DNA of 64,000 nucleotides from Toxotes chatareus (taxonomy: Eukaryota > Chordata > Actinopteri > Toxotidae). Positions 45,621 to 58,300 of this stretch are shown one piece after another. The notes under the pieces are model-generated. The model was not told the DNA's origin. It made no database searches and was given only the letters and a program-made list of their open reading frames with translations. Where the stretch lies: the NCBI GenBank assembly GCA_016801885.1, contig CM028892.1, positions 11,313,614 through 11,377,613 on the forward strand. The letters run 5' to 3'. The first letter of the stretch is position 1. Every line of letters begins with the position of its first letter. The translations under genes and the position numbers were made by a program.

Positions 45621-46289
45621 CTAGACGTACTCGGATCTGGTCCTGATAAAGGGGTGTCCCGGCTGCTCCCCCATCAGAGGGATGGGGACGGACACGTTAC
45701 AGGTTTCCCTCTGCAGACGCAGACAGGACGTCAGCAGCAGCGTTCCCGCCACCAGGTGCAGAAATCCGGCCGTCCAGCCACAGAACAGAGCGTCCCCGAA
45801 CTCCCAGCGCGGGACCACGTCCGGCAGCGTCTCATCGAAGAACCGCTCCACCGTCAGGTGCGCGATGTACGAGACCGGGATGAGCCCCAGGATCCCGGAC
45901 ACCAGGCACAGCGCCCCCCCTGCCATCTTCAGGCCCCTCTTGCACCTGAGGTCGTCCAGCTGACCGGTGCAGCTGTTGACCAGGTGGATGCCGGGGATGG
46001 CCAGCAGCAGCGCGAGCAGCCCGGCGCCCAGCGTCACGCACATCAGGATCCGGGCCAGTTTGATGTCTGGGGGCAAACCCAGCAGGCTGTCGTAGGGCCG
46101 GCACTCCAGACCGCCGAGGTCCTGCACCACGCAGGTCTCCCACAGCCCCAGCTCGTAGATCTCGGTGGGCAGGAGGTCTGTGGACAGCGTGAGCCAGGTG
46201 GACATCAGGGTGGTGGCCAGCGAGCAGAGCCAGGCTCCCGCTGAGACGAGGACCCCCAGCAGCTCCAGAGCGCAAATACTTGAGTCCAT
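45621..46289 (-). CDS. Claudin, claudin-22/24-like, single exon
   Basis: A single 222-residue frame from ATG at 46289 (MDSSICALELLGVLVSAGAW) to TAG at 45621. It has the claudin layout: four membrane helices and, in the first extracellular loop, the signature GLWETC...C (W-GLW-C-C, with CVVQDLGGLEC). The stretches YDSLLGLPPDIKLARILM, GLIPVSYIAHLTVERFFDE and PDVVPRWEFGDALFCGW closely follow mammalian claudin-22 and -24, which are also intronless. The last residues, SEYV, fit the PDZ ligand that ties claudins to ZO-1. Claudins form the paracellular seal or pores of tight junctions. The frame stays open upstream to 46490, but the ATG at 46289 gives the usual N-terminus with the first helix close to the start. 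An inverted CCAAT box (ATTGG, 46511-46515) lies about 220 bases upstream. I do not assign a fish gene number. Confidence 0.9.
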   Translation of the reverse strand: MDSSICALELLGVLVSAGAWLCSLATTLMSTWLTLSTDLLPTEIYELGLWETCVVQDLGGLECRPYDSLLGLPPDIKLARILMCVTLGAGLLALLLAIPGIHLVNSCTGQLDDLRCKRGLKMAGGALCLVSGILGLIPVSYIAHLTVERFFDETLPDVVPRWEFGDALFCGWTAGFLHLVAGTLLLTSCLRLQRETCNVSVPIPLMGEQPGHPFIRTRSEYV

Positions 46290-47330
46290 GACGGCGATGC
46301 TCAGAGTCTCAGGATCCCCGGGTCTCCCACTCTTTACCTCCCTCCCTGTCAGGAGGGGGGGCTCCTCGTCCGGCCATGACTGCTTCCAGAGAATATCCTG
46401 TGGAGGCTGCCAGCTCCGCGGCGTCTCGGAAAAAACTCCTGCTACATTCAACAGACTGAGGGGGAGCGGTGTGCCCCCCCCCCCCTGCATCAGTCAGAGG
46501 GGAGAAAGTGATTGGCCGGCAGGAAACAACGGCATCACTGATACCCGGGAGGTCGCCTGCAGGCAGGATGTCGTTCAAACGCAGACAGGATGTTAACGAT
46601 GCCCGCAGCTCTGTCTGAAAGGCGTTTGAAGTTAATGGCATCGCTTGCGCTGCTTCCCTGTTTTGTTCCTGCGCTTCACGGAAAGACCCCCCCGCAGAGT
46701 CACCTACAGAAACAAGGGCATTTATATGATGTTTGCTCAGGTTTTGTTCAGGTCATTATGGGAAAACAGGAAACACGAAGGTTGTGTGGTTTCCATGACG
46801 ACCTCAGACCTCGGACAGATGCTGAATCTTCAAGTCCAGACCAGAGAGAACAGGGTCTTAATCCTGACTGATCCAAAGGAGTCTGTGAAACTGGCTGAAA
46901 CCATCATTAAGAACTGCGCTGAGAAAATAATCAGTTTTACAATTCTGTTTTTTTTTTTCAGATGATATTTTTCAACTTTGCGGCCAAAGGAAAAAAGACT
47001 TAAAGTTTTGTGTGCGAACAAAGTTTGGTTTGTCAGGTTAACGCGAAGTTTTTTCCTTTACTATCCCTCAGGTAACACACACACACTGCATTTCACACTT
47101 TCAGGTGTTTTCAGTAAACAAATTACACAAGAACAGTTTAAATATTTAAATAAAACTAATATTACGTTTCATTGCATGTTAGAGAATTGTCCAGAACGTT
47201 CAGAGAAGAGATCATTGTTTGCACAAACAATGAAAAGGATAAAGAGAGAGAGAGAGAGGGATAGCAAAGGCACTGAATTTTCCCAGAGATACAGTGGTTA
47301 TACTACATACGCTACTACATTTTAGTATTT
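46290..47330. other. Gap between the claudin and the tandem array
   Basis: No gene recognised. The first 250 bases are G/C-rich and probably include the claudin promoter. The rest is A/T-rich unique sequence with a poly-T run at 46949-46960 and a short GA repeat near 47244-47260, ending at the array junction. Confidence 0.5.
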
Positions 47331-48504
47331 CTTTAAAGAGAAGAAATGTAGATCGAGGATTCGGCCTGGAGCCGATCCAAATCAGCGGAGACAACAAGAA
47401 GAGCTGCAGACCGCAGTGCACGTTACCTATTTCTTTCCTAGGTGTACAAAACGTTACTTTCACTGATTTTGTGCCATTGTAAATCATTTTCATCTTTCTT
47501 GCCCATTTTGTTTTATTGTGTGTGTGTGTGGGGGGGGGTTCTACTTTGTATGTTTTCATGAATAAATTTGCCGAAACGCAGTCAAATATACGGATTTTTC
47601 TCTTCTAGCTAGCTGTACCGAACTTGGACCGATTAAACTGTATTTTTACCACCTCTAACTCTGCTCCTGTGTCCACTACACTACCACCTCCTGACAGTTT
47701 GGGTTTATTTTTACGGACTCTGGCACTGCTTTACAGGATGGACAGGTTAGGGTATAAACTAAGCTTTTAGAAAAAGAATTAAAATTATAAAATGAACATT
47801 ATATAATATGCCCAACAGAACATGAACAGACAGAGAGAAGGAGACAAAGTGAACACTGAAGAGTTGATTTAAATGCAGAGCGACATGGCATCAGATTTAT
47901 AACTTGTGTTTCCTGTTTTATTTTGGTAATGTTTGAGTTTCCGGTTGTTCACTGCTTTGTCCTCTCATTCCAGGTGTTTTTACTTCCCTCTCTCTCCTAA
48001 TACATGAATCTAACGGATTCTGTCAAATGTCGCCGTCTGGCGGACATCAATGCTTACTACATGCAGAAACCGTTAGACCCTGGCGTCATCACCCTGCGCT
48101 TCAGCAGACGCTCCAAATGACATATTGTTTACGTTGATTTCTCTGCTCCGTTGTCCCATCAAACGTGTGTTTTTTCGCCACCAATTCCACATGGATCGCT
48201 TTGAAAATGAGCAGGACAAAGACACGTCTTATTTCCTCTGTCCCCGAGGACGTGGATTCGTCGCAATTCACCTAAGTTCGCTGGCAGCTTACGGCTAACG
48301 GCTAGCTTTCAGGCTCTCGCTCGGAGCCACTTATCCCCAAATTCCTCCCCAAATCCCGCTCACTTTAACCTCTTTCCTCCTCGCTCATGAAATTATGCGT
48401 GACAGGAAAACGTTTTGCTGCTTTTGCTAAAGATCCAAGCCTTGTAGTGAATTCGGTCTGTGTTTGGCGACTCCTAATCTTAAACGATCCCTCATTTTAG
48501 CGTT

Positions 48505-49728
48505 GTGAATAGAAACTCGGTGTGCTCGTTCTCCAGGATGACTGCTCACTCAACGCCTTTAAAGAGAAGAAATGTAGATCGAGGATTCGGCCTGGAGCCG
48601 ATCCAAATCAGCGGAGACAACAAGAAGAGCTGCAGACCGCAGTGCACGTTACCTATTTCTTTCCTAGGTGTACAAAACGTTACTTTCACTGATTTTGTGC
48701 CATTGTAAATCATTTTCATCTTTCTTGCCCATTTTGTTTTTTTTTTATTATTGTGTGTGTGTGGGGGGTTTCTACTTTGTATGTTTTCATGAATAAATTT
48801 GTCAAACGCAGTCAAATATACGGATTTTTCTCTTCTAGCTAGCTGTACCGAACTTGGACTGATTAAACTGTATTTTTACCACCTCTAACTCTGCTCCTGT
48901 GTCCACTACACTACCACCTCCTGACAGTTTGGGTTTATTTTTACGGACTCTGGCACTGCTTTACAGGATGGACAGGTTAGGGTATAAACTAAGCTTTTAG
49001 AAAAAGAATTAAAATTATAAAATGAACATTATATAATATGCCCAACAGAACATGAACAGACAGAGAGAGGAGACAAAGTGAACACTGAAGAGTTGATTTA
49101 AATGCAGAGCGACATGGCATCAGATTTATAACTTGTGTTTCCTGTTTTATTTTGGTAATGTTTGAGTTTCCGGTTGTTCACTGCTTTGTCCTCTCATTCC
49201 AGGTGTTTTTACTTCCTCTCTCTCCTAATACATGAATCTAACGGATTCTGTCAAATGTCGCCGTCTGGCGGACATCAATGCTTACTACATGCAGAAACCG
49301 TTAGACCCTGGCGTCATCACGCTGCGCTTCAGCAGACGCTCCAAATGACATATTGTTTACGTTGATTTCTCTGCTCCGTTGTCCCATCAAACGTGTGTTT
49401 TTTCGCCACCAATTCCACATGGATCGCTTTGAAAATGAGCAGGACAAAGACACGTCTTATTTCCTCTGTCCCCGAGGACGTGGATTCGTCGCAATTCACC
49501 TAAGTTCGCTGGCAGCTTACGGCTAACGGCTAGCTTTCAGGCTCGCCGGAGCCACTTATCCCCAAATTCCTCCCCAAATCCGCTCACTTTAACCTCTTTC
49601 CTCCTCGCTCATGAAATTATGCGTGACAGGAAAACGTTTTGCTGCTTTTGCTAAAGATCCAAACCTTGTAGTGAATTCGGTCTGTGTTTGGCGACTCCTA
49701 ATCTTAAACGATCCCTCATTTTAGCGTT
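48505..49728 (+). repeat. Representative unit of the array
   Basis: Parts in order: an acceptor-like CTCGTTCTCCAG (48525-48536); an open frame from ATG 48538 to TAA 48708 (starts MTAHSTPLKRRNVDRGFG, ends FTDFVPL); the TG/G-run microsatellite (48751-48767); AATAAA at 48792-48797; an A/T-rich middle; a second acceptor-like TCATTCCAG (ending 49202); a 38-codon frame 49232-49348 (MNLTDSVKCRRLADINAYY...); a third frame opening MDRFENEQDKDTSYF; and a G/C-rich stretch containing CGGCTAACGGCTAGC. Together these look like pieces of a small spliced gene including its 3' end, but I recognise no protein family in any frame. Confidence 0.6.
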
Positions 49729-51857
49729 GTGAATAGAAACTCGGTGTGCTCGTTCTCCAGGATGACTGCTCACTCAACGCCTTTAAAGAGAAGAAATGTA
49801 GATCGAGGATTCGGCCTGGAGCCGATCCAAATCAGCGGAGACAACAAGAAGAGCTGCAGACCGCAGTGCACGTTACCTATTTCTTTCCTAGGTGTACAAA
49901 ACGTTACTTTCACTGATTTTGTGCCATTGTAAATCATTTTCATCTTTCTTGCCCATTTTGCTTTTTATTGTGTGTGCGTGGGGGGGTTTCTACTTTGTAT
50001 GTTTTCATGAATAAATTTGTCAAACGCAGTCAAATATACGGATTTTTCTCTTCTAGCTAGCTGTACCGAACTTGGACTGATTAAACTGTATTTTTACCAC
50101 CTCTAACTCTGCTCCTGTGTCCACTACACTACCACCTCCTGACAGTTTGGGTTTATTTTTACGGACTCTGGCACTGCTTTACAGGATGGACAGGTTAGGG
50201 TATAAACTAAGCTTTTAGAAAAGAATTAAAATTATAAAATGAACATTATATAATATGCCCAACAGAACATGAACAGACAGAGAGAAGGAGACAAAGTGAA
50301 CACTGAAGAGTTGATTTAAATGCAGAGCGACATGGCATCAGATTTATAACTTGTGTTTCCTGTTTTATTTTGGTAATGTTTGAGTTTCCGGTTGTTCACT
50401 GCTTTGTCCTCTCATTCCAGGTGTTTTACTTCCCTCTCTCTCCTAATACATGAATCTAACGGATTCTGTCAAATGTCGCCGTCTGGCGGACATCAATGCT
50501 TACTACATGCAGAAACCGTTAGACCCTGGCGTCATCACGCTGCGCTTCAGCAGACGCTCCAAATGACATATTGTTTACGTTGATTTCTCTGCTCCGTTGT
50601 CCCATCAAACGTGTGTTTTTTCGCCACCAATTCCACATGGATCGCTTTGAAAATGAGCAGGACAAAGACACGTCTTATTTCCTCTGTCCCCGAGGACGTG
50701 GATTCGTCGCAATTCACCTAAGTTCGCTGGCAGCTTACGGCTAACGGCTAGCTTTCAGGCTCTCGCTCGGAGCCACTTATCCCCAAATTCCTCCCCAAAT
50801 CCCGCTCACTTTAACCTCTTTCCTCCTCGCTCATGAAATTATGCGTGACAGGAAAACGTTTTGCTGCTTTTGCTAAAGATCCAAACCTTGTAGTGAATTC
50901 GGTCTGTGTTTGGCGACTCCTAATCTTAAACGATCCCTCATTTTAGCGTTGTGAATAGAAACTCGGTGTGCTCGTTCTCCAGGATGACTGCTCACTCAAC
51001 GCCTTTAAAGAGAAGAAATGTAGATCGAGGATTCGGCCTGGAGCCGATCCAAATCAGCGGAGACAACAAGAAGAGCTGCAGACCGCAGTGCACGTTACCT
51101 ATTTCTTTCCTAGGTGTACAAAACGTTACTTTCACTGATTTTGTGCCATTGTAAATCATTTTCATCTTTCTTGCCCATTTTGTTTTATTCTGTGTGTGTG
51201 GGGGGGGGTTCTACTTTGTATGTTTTCATGAATAAATTTTGTCAAACGCAGTCAAATATGGATTTTTTCTCTTCTAGCTAGCTGTACCGAACTTGGACCG
51301 ATTAAACTGTATTTTTACCACCTCTAACTCTGCTCCTGTGTCCACTACACTACCACCTCCTGACAGTTTGGGTTTATTTTTACGGACTCTGGCACTGCTT
51401 TACAGGATGGACAGGTTAGGGTATAAACTAAGCTTTTAGAAAAGAATTAAAATTATAAAATGAACATTATATAATATGCCCAACAGAACATGAACAGACA
51501 GAGAGAAGGAGACAAAGTGAACACTGAAGAGTTGATTTAAATGCAGAGCGACATGGCATCAGATTTATAACTTGTGTTTCCTGTTTTATTTTGGTAATGT
51601 TTGAGTTTCCGGTTGTTCACTGCTTTGTCCTCTCATTCCAGGTGTTTTTACTTCCTCTCTCTCCTAATACATGAATCTAACGGATTCTGTCAAATGTCGC
51701 CGTCTGGCGGACATCAATGCTTACTACATGCAGAAACCGTTAGACCCTGGCGTCATCACGCTGCGCTTCAGCAGACGCTCCAAATGACATATTGTTTACG
51801 TTGATTTCTCTGCTCCGTTGTCCCATCAAACGTGTGTTTTTTCGCCACCAATTCCAC

Positions 51858-52374
51858 ATGGATCGCTTTGAAAATGAGCAGGACAAAGACACGTCTTATT
51901 TCCTCTGTCCCCGAGGACGTGGATTCGTCGCAATTCACGTAAGTTCGCTGGCAGCTTACGGCTAACGGCTAGCTTTCAGCTCTCTCGCCGGAGCCACTTA
52001 TCCCCAAATTCCTCCCCAAATCCCGCTCACTTTAACCTCTTTCCTCCTCGCTCATGAAATTATGCGTGACAGGAAAACGTTTTGCTGCTTTTGCTAAAGA
52101 TCCAAACCTTGTAGTGAATTCGGTCTGTGTTTGGCGACTCCTAATCTTAAACGATCCCTCATTTTAGCGTTGTGAATAGAAACTCGGTGTGCTCGTTCTC
52201 CAGGATGACTGCTCACTCAACGCCTTTAAAGAGAAGAAATGTAGATCGAGGATTCGCCTGGAGCCGATCCAAATCAGCGGAGACAACAAGAAGAGCTGCA
52301 GACCGCAGTGCACGTTACCTATTTCTTTCCTAGGTGTACAAAACGTTACTTTCACTGATTTTGTGCCATTGTAA
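51858..52374 (+). other. Candidate two-exon mini-gene spanning two array units
   Basis: In this copy the frame MDRFENEQDKDTSYFLCPRG (27 codons, 51858-51938) ends at a perfect donor GTAAGT. The next unit offers an acceptor CTCGTTCTCCAG in phase, and a frame that opens DDCSLNAFKEKKC and ends FVPL with a stop at 52374. Joined, the prediction is 83 residues with a 265-base intron. An AATAAA follows within the same unit. In most other copies the donor is CTAAGT, which would not splice; GTAAGT is also present at 61707 and 62929. No homology is recognised, so expression is unproven and this may be chance. Confidence 0.25.
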
Positions 52375-55300
52375 ATCATTTTCATCTTTCTTGCCCATTT
52401 TGCTTTATTGTGTGTGCGTGGGGGGGGTTCTACTTTGTATGTTTTCATGAATAAATTTGCCGAAACGCAGTCAAATATACGGATTTTTCTCTTCTAGCTA
52501 GCTGTACCGAACTTGGACTGATTAAACTGTATTTTTACCACCTCTAACTCTGCTCCTGTGTCCACTACACTACCACCTCCTGACAGTTTGGGTTTATTTT
52601 TACGGACTCTGGCACTGCTTTACAGGATGGACAGGTTAGGGTATAAACTAAGCTTTTAGAAAAAGAATTAAAATTATAAAATGAACATTATATAATATGC
52701 CCAACAGAACATGAACAGACAGAGAGAAGGAGACAAAGTGAACACTGAAGAGTTGATTTAAATGCAGAGCGACATGGCATCAGATTTATAACTTGTGTTT
52801 CCTGTTTTATTTTGGTAATGTTTGAGTTTCCGGTTGTTCACTGCTTTGTCCTCTCATTCCAGGTGTTTTTACTTCCCTCTCTCTCCTAATACATGAATCT
52901 AACGGATTCTGTCAAATGTCGCCGTCTGGCGGACATCAATGCTTACTACATGCAGAAACCGTTAGACCCTGGCGTCATCACGCTGCGCTTCAGCAGACGC
53001 TCCAAATGACATATTGTTTACGTTGATTTCTCTGCTCCGTTGTCCCATCAAACGTGTGTTTTTTCGCCACCAATTCCACATGGATCGCTTTGAAAATGAG
53101 CAGGACAAAGACACGTCTTATTTCCTCTGTCCCGAGGACGTGGATTCGTCGCAATAATTCACCTAAGTTCGCTGGCAGCTTACGGCTAACGGCTAGCTTT
53201 CAGGCTCTCGCCGGAGCCACTTATCCCCAAATTCCTCCCCAAATCCCGCTCACTTTAACCTCTTTCCTCCTCGCTCATGAAATTATGCGTGACAGGAAAA
53301 CGTTTTGCTGCTTTTGCTAAAGATCCAAACCTTGTAGTGAATTCGGTCTGTGTTTGGCGACTCCTAATCTTAAACGATCCCTCATTTTAGCGTTGTGAAT
53401 AGAAACTCGGTGTGCTCGTTCTCCAGGATGACTGCTCACTCAACGCCTTTAAAGAGAAGAAATGTAGATCGAGGATTCGCCTGGAGCCGATCCAAATCAG
53501 CGGAGACAACAAGAAGAGCTGCAGACCGCAGTGCACGTTACCTATTTCTTTCCTAGGTGTACAAAACGTTACTTTCACTGATTTTGTGCCATTGTAAATC
53601 ATTTTCATCTTTCTTGCCCATTTTGTTTTATTGTGTGTGTGTGTGGGGGGTTCTACTTTGTATGTTTTCATGAATAAATTTGCGTCAAACGCAGTCAAAT
53701 ATACGGATTTTTCTCTTCTAGCTAGCTGTACCGAACTTGGACCGATTAAACTGTATTTTTACCACCTCTAACTCTGCTCCTGTGTCCACTACACTACCAC
53801 CTCCTGACAGTTTGGGTTTATTTTTACGGACTCTGGCACTGCTTTACAGGATGGACAGGTTAGGGTATAAACTAAGCTTTTAGAAAAGAATTAAAATTAT
53901 AAAATGAACATTATATAATATGCCCAACAGAACATGAACAGACAGAGAGAAGGAGACAAAGTGAACACTGAAGAGTTGATTTAAATGCAGAGCGACATGG
54001 CATCAGATTTATAACTTGTGTTTCCTGTTTTATTTTGGTAATGTTTGAGTTTCCGGTTGTTCACTGCTTTGTCCTCTCATTCCAGGTGTTTTTACTTCCT
54101 CTCTCTCCTAATACATGAATCTAACGGATTCTGTCAAATGTCGCCGTCTGGCGGACATCAATGCTTACTACATGCAGAAACCGTTAGACCCTGGCGTCAT
54201 CACGCTGCGCTTCAGCAGACGCTCCAAATGACATATTGTTTACGTTGATTTCTCTGCTCCGTTGTCCCATCAAACGTGTGTTTTTTCGCCACCAATTCCA
54301 CATGGATCGCTTTGAAAATGAGCAGGACAAAGACACGTCTTATTTCCTCTGTCCCCGAGGACGTGGATTCGTCGCAATTCACCTAAGTTCGCTGGCAGCT
54401 TACGGCTAACGGCTAGCTTTCAGGCTCTCGCCGGAGCCACTTATCCCCAAATTCCTCCCCAAATCCCGCTCACTTTAACCTCTTTCCTCCTCGCTCATGA
54501 AATTATGCGTGACAGGAAAACGTTTCGCTGCTTTTGCTAAAGACCAAAGCCTTGTAGTGAATTCGGTCTGTGTTTGGCGACTCCTAATCTTAAACGATCC
54601 CTCATTTTAGCGTTGTGAATAGAAACTCGGTGTGCTCGTTCTCCAGGATGACTGCTCACTCAACGCCTTTAAAGAGAAGAAATGTAGATCGAGGATTCGG
54701 CCTGGAGCCGATCCAAATCAGCGGAGACAACAAGAAGAGCTGCAGACCGCAGTGCACGTTACCTATTTCTTTCCTAGGTGTACAAAACGTTACTTTCACT
54801 GATTTTGTGCCATTGTAAATCATTTTCATCTTTCTTGCCCATTTTGTTTTATTTGTGTGTGTGGGGGGTTTCTACTTTGTATGTTTTCATGAATAAATTT
54901 GCAAACGCAGTCAAATATACGGATTTTTCTCTTCTAGCTAGCTGTACCGAACTTGGACTGATTAAACTGTATTTTTACCACCTCTAACTCTGCTCCTGTG
55001 TCCACTACACTACCACCTCCTGACAGTTTGGGTTTATTTTTACGGACTCTGGCACTGCTTTACAGGATGGACAGGTTAGGGTATAAACTAAGCTTTTAGA
55101 AAAAGAATTAAAATTATAAAATGAACATTATATAATATGCCCAACAGAACATGAACAGACAGAGAGAAGGAGACAAAGTGAACACTGAAGAGTTGATTTA
55201 AATGCAGAGCGACATGGCATCAGATTTATAACTTGTGTTTCCTGTTTTATTTTGGTAATGTTTGAGTTTCCGGTTGTTCACTGCTTTGTCCTCTCATTCC

Positions 55301-58300
55301 AGGTGTTTTTACTTCCTCTCTCTCCTAATACATGAATCTAACGGATTCTGTCAAATGTCGCCGTCTGGCGGACATCAATGCTTACTACATGCAGAAACCG
55401 TTAGACCCTGGCGTCATCACGCTGCGCTTCAGCAGACGCTCCAAATGACATATTGTTTACGTTGATTTCTCTGCTCCGTTGTCCCATCAAACGTGTGTGT
55501 TTTCGCCACCAATTCCACATGGATCGCTTTGAAAATGAGCAGGACAAAGACACGTCTTATTTCCTCTGTCCCCGAGGACGTGGATTCGTCGCAATTCACC
55601 TAAGTTCGCTGGCAGCTTACGGCTAACGGCTAGCTTTCAGGCTCTCGCCGGAGCCACTTATCCCCAAATTCTCCCCAAATCCCGCTCACTTTAACCTCTT
55701 TCCTCCTCGCTCATGAAATTATGCGTGACAGGAAAACGTTTCGCTGCTTTTGCTAAAGACCAAAGCCTTGTAGTGAATTCGGTCTGTGTTTGGCGACTCC
55801 TAATCTTAAACGATCCCTCATTTTAGCGTTGTGAATAGAAACTCGGTGTGCTCGTTCTCCAGGATGACTGCTCACTCAACGCCTTTAAAGAGAAGAAATG
55901 TAGATCGAGGATTCGCCTGGAGCCGATCCAAATCAGCGGAGACAACAAGAAGAGCTGCAGACCGCAGTGCACGTTACCTATTTCTTTCCTAGGTGTACAA
56001 AACGTTACTTTCACTGATTTTGTGCCATTGTAAATCATTTTCATCTTTCTTGCCCATTTTACTTTATTGTGTGTGCGTGGGGGGGGGGTTTCTACTTTGT
56101 ATGTTTTCATGAATAAATTTGCAAACGCAGTCAAATATACGGATTTTTCTCTTCTAGCTAGCTGTACCGAACTTGGACTGATTAAACTGTATTTTTACCA
56201 CCTCTAACTCTGCTCCTGTGTCCACTACACTACCACCTCCTGACAGTTTGGGTTTATTTTTACGGACTCTGGCACTGCTTTACAGGATGGACAGGTTAGG
56301 GTATAAACTAAGCTTTTAGAAAAAGAATTAAAATTATAAAATGAACATTATATAATATGCCCAACAGAACATGAACAGACAGAGAGAAGGAGACAAAGTG
56401 AACACTGAAGAGTTGATTTAAATGCAGAGCGACATGGCATCAGATTTATAACTTGTGTTTCCTGTTTTATTTTGGTAATGTTTGAGTTTCCGGTTGTTCA
56501 CTGCTTTGTCCTCTCATTCCAGGTGTTTTACTTCCTCTCTCTCCTAATACATGAATCTAACGGATTCTGTCAAATGTCGCCGTCTGGCGGACATCAATGC
56601 TTACTACATGCAGAAACCGTTAGACCCTGGCGTCATCACGCTGCGCTTCAGCAGACGCTCCAAATGACATATTGTTTACGTTGATTTCTCTGCTCCGTTG
56701 TCCCATCAAACGTGTGTTTTTTCGCCACCAATTCCACATGGATCGCTTTGAAAATGAGCAGGACAAAGACACGTCTTATTTCCTCTGTCCCGAGGACGTG
56801 GATTCGTCGTAATTCACCTAAGTTCGCTGGCAGCTTACGGCTAACGGCTAGCTTTCAGGCTCTCGCCGGAGCCACTTATCCCCAAATTCCTCCCCAAATC
56901 CCGCTCACTTTAACCTCTTTCCTCCTCGCTCATGAAATTATGCGTGACAGGAAAACGTTTTGCTGCTTTTGCTAAAGATCCAAACCTTGTAGTGAATTCG
57001 GTCTGTGTTTGGCGACTCCTAATCTTAAACGATCCCTCATTTTAGCGTTGTGAATAGAAACTCGGTGTGCTCGTTCTCCAGGATGACTGCTCACTCAACG
57101 CCTTTAAAGAGAAGAAATGTAGATCGAGGATTCGGCCTGGAGCCGATCCAAATCAGCGGAGACAACAAGAAGAGCTGCAGACCGCAGTGCACGTTACCTA
57201 TTTCTTTCCTAGGTGTACAAAACGTTACTTTCACTGATTTTGTGCCATTGTAAATCATTTTCATCTTTCTTGCCCATTTTGCTTTATTTGTGTGTGGGGG
57301 GGGGGGGTTTCTACTTTGTATGTTTTCATGAATAAATTTGTCAAACGCAGTCAAATATACGGATTTTTCTCTTCTAGCTAGCTGTACCGAACTTGGACTG
57401 ATTAAACTGTATTTTTACCACCTCTAACTCTGCTCCTGTGTCCACTACACTACCACCTCCTGACAGTTTGGGTTTATTTTTACGGACTCTGGCACTGCTT
57501 TACAGGATGGACAGGTTAGGGTATAAACTAAGCTTTTAGAAAAGAATTAAAATTATAAAATGAACATTATATAATATGCCCAACAGAACATGAACAGACA
57601 GAGAGAAGGAGACAAAGTGAACACTGAAGAGTTGATTTAAATGCAGAGCGACATGGCATCAGATTTATAACTTGTGTTTCCTGTTTTATTTTGGTAATGT
57701 TTGAGTTTCCGGTTGTTCACTGCTTTGTCCTCTCATTCCAGGTGTTTTTACTTCCTCTCTCTCCTAATACATGAATCTAACGGATTCTGTCAAATGTCGC
57801 CGTCTGGCGGACATCAATGCTTACTACATGCAGAAACCGTTAGACCCTGGCGTCATCACGCTGCGCTTCAGCAGACGCTCCAAATGACATATTGTTTACG
57901 TTGATTTCTCTGCTCCGTTGTCCCATCAAACGTGTGTGTTTTCGCCACCAATTCCACATGGATCGCTTTGAAAATGAGCAGGACAAAGACACGTCTTATT
58001 TCCTCTGTCCCGAGGGCGTGGATTCGTCGCAATTCACCTAAGTTCGCTGGCAGCTTACGGCTAACGGCTAGCTTTCAGGCTCTCGCCGGAGCCACTTATC
58101 CCCAAATTCCTCCCCAAATCCCGCTCACTTTAACCTCTTTCCTCCTCGCTCATGAAATTATGCGTGACAGGAAAACGTTTTGCTGCTTTTGCTAAAGATC
58201 CAAGCCTTGTAGTGAATTCGGTCTGTGTTTGGCGACTCCTAATCTTAAACGATCCCTCATTTTAGCGTTGTGAATAGAAACTCGGTGTGCTCGTTCTCCA

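Noticed and set aside
45477..46275. Gln/His/Arg-rich plus-strand frames across the claudin
   Set aside because: These are antisense frames of a G/C-rich claudin exon with no independent support.
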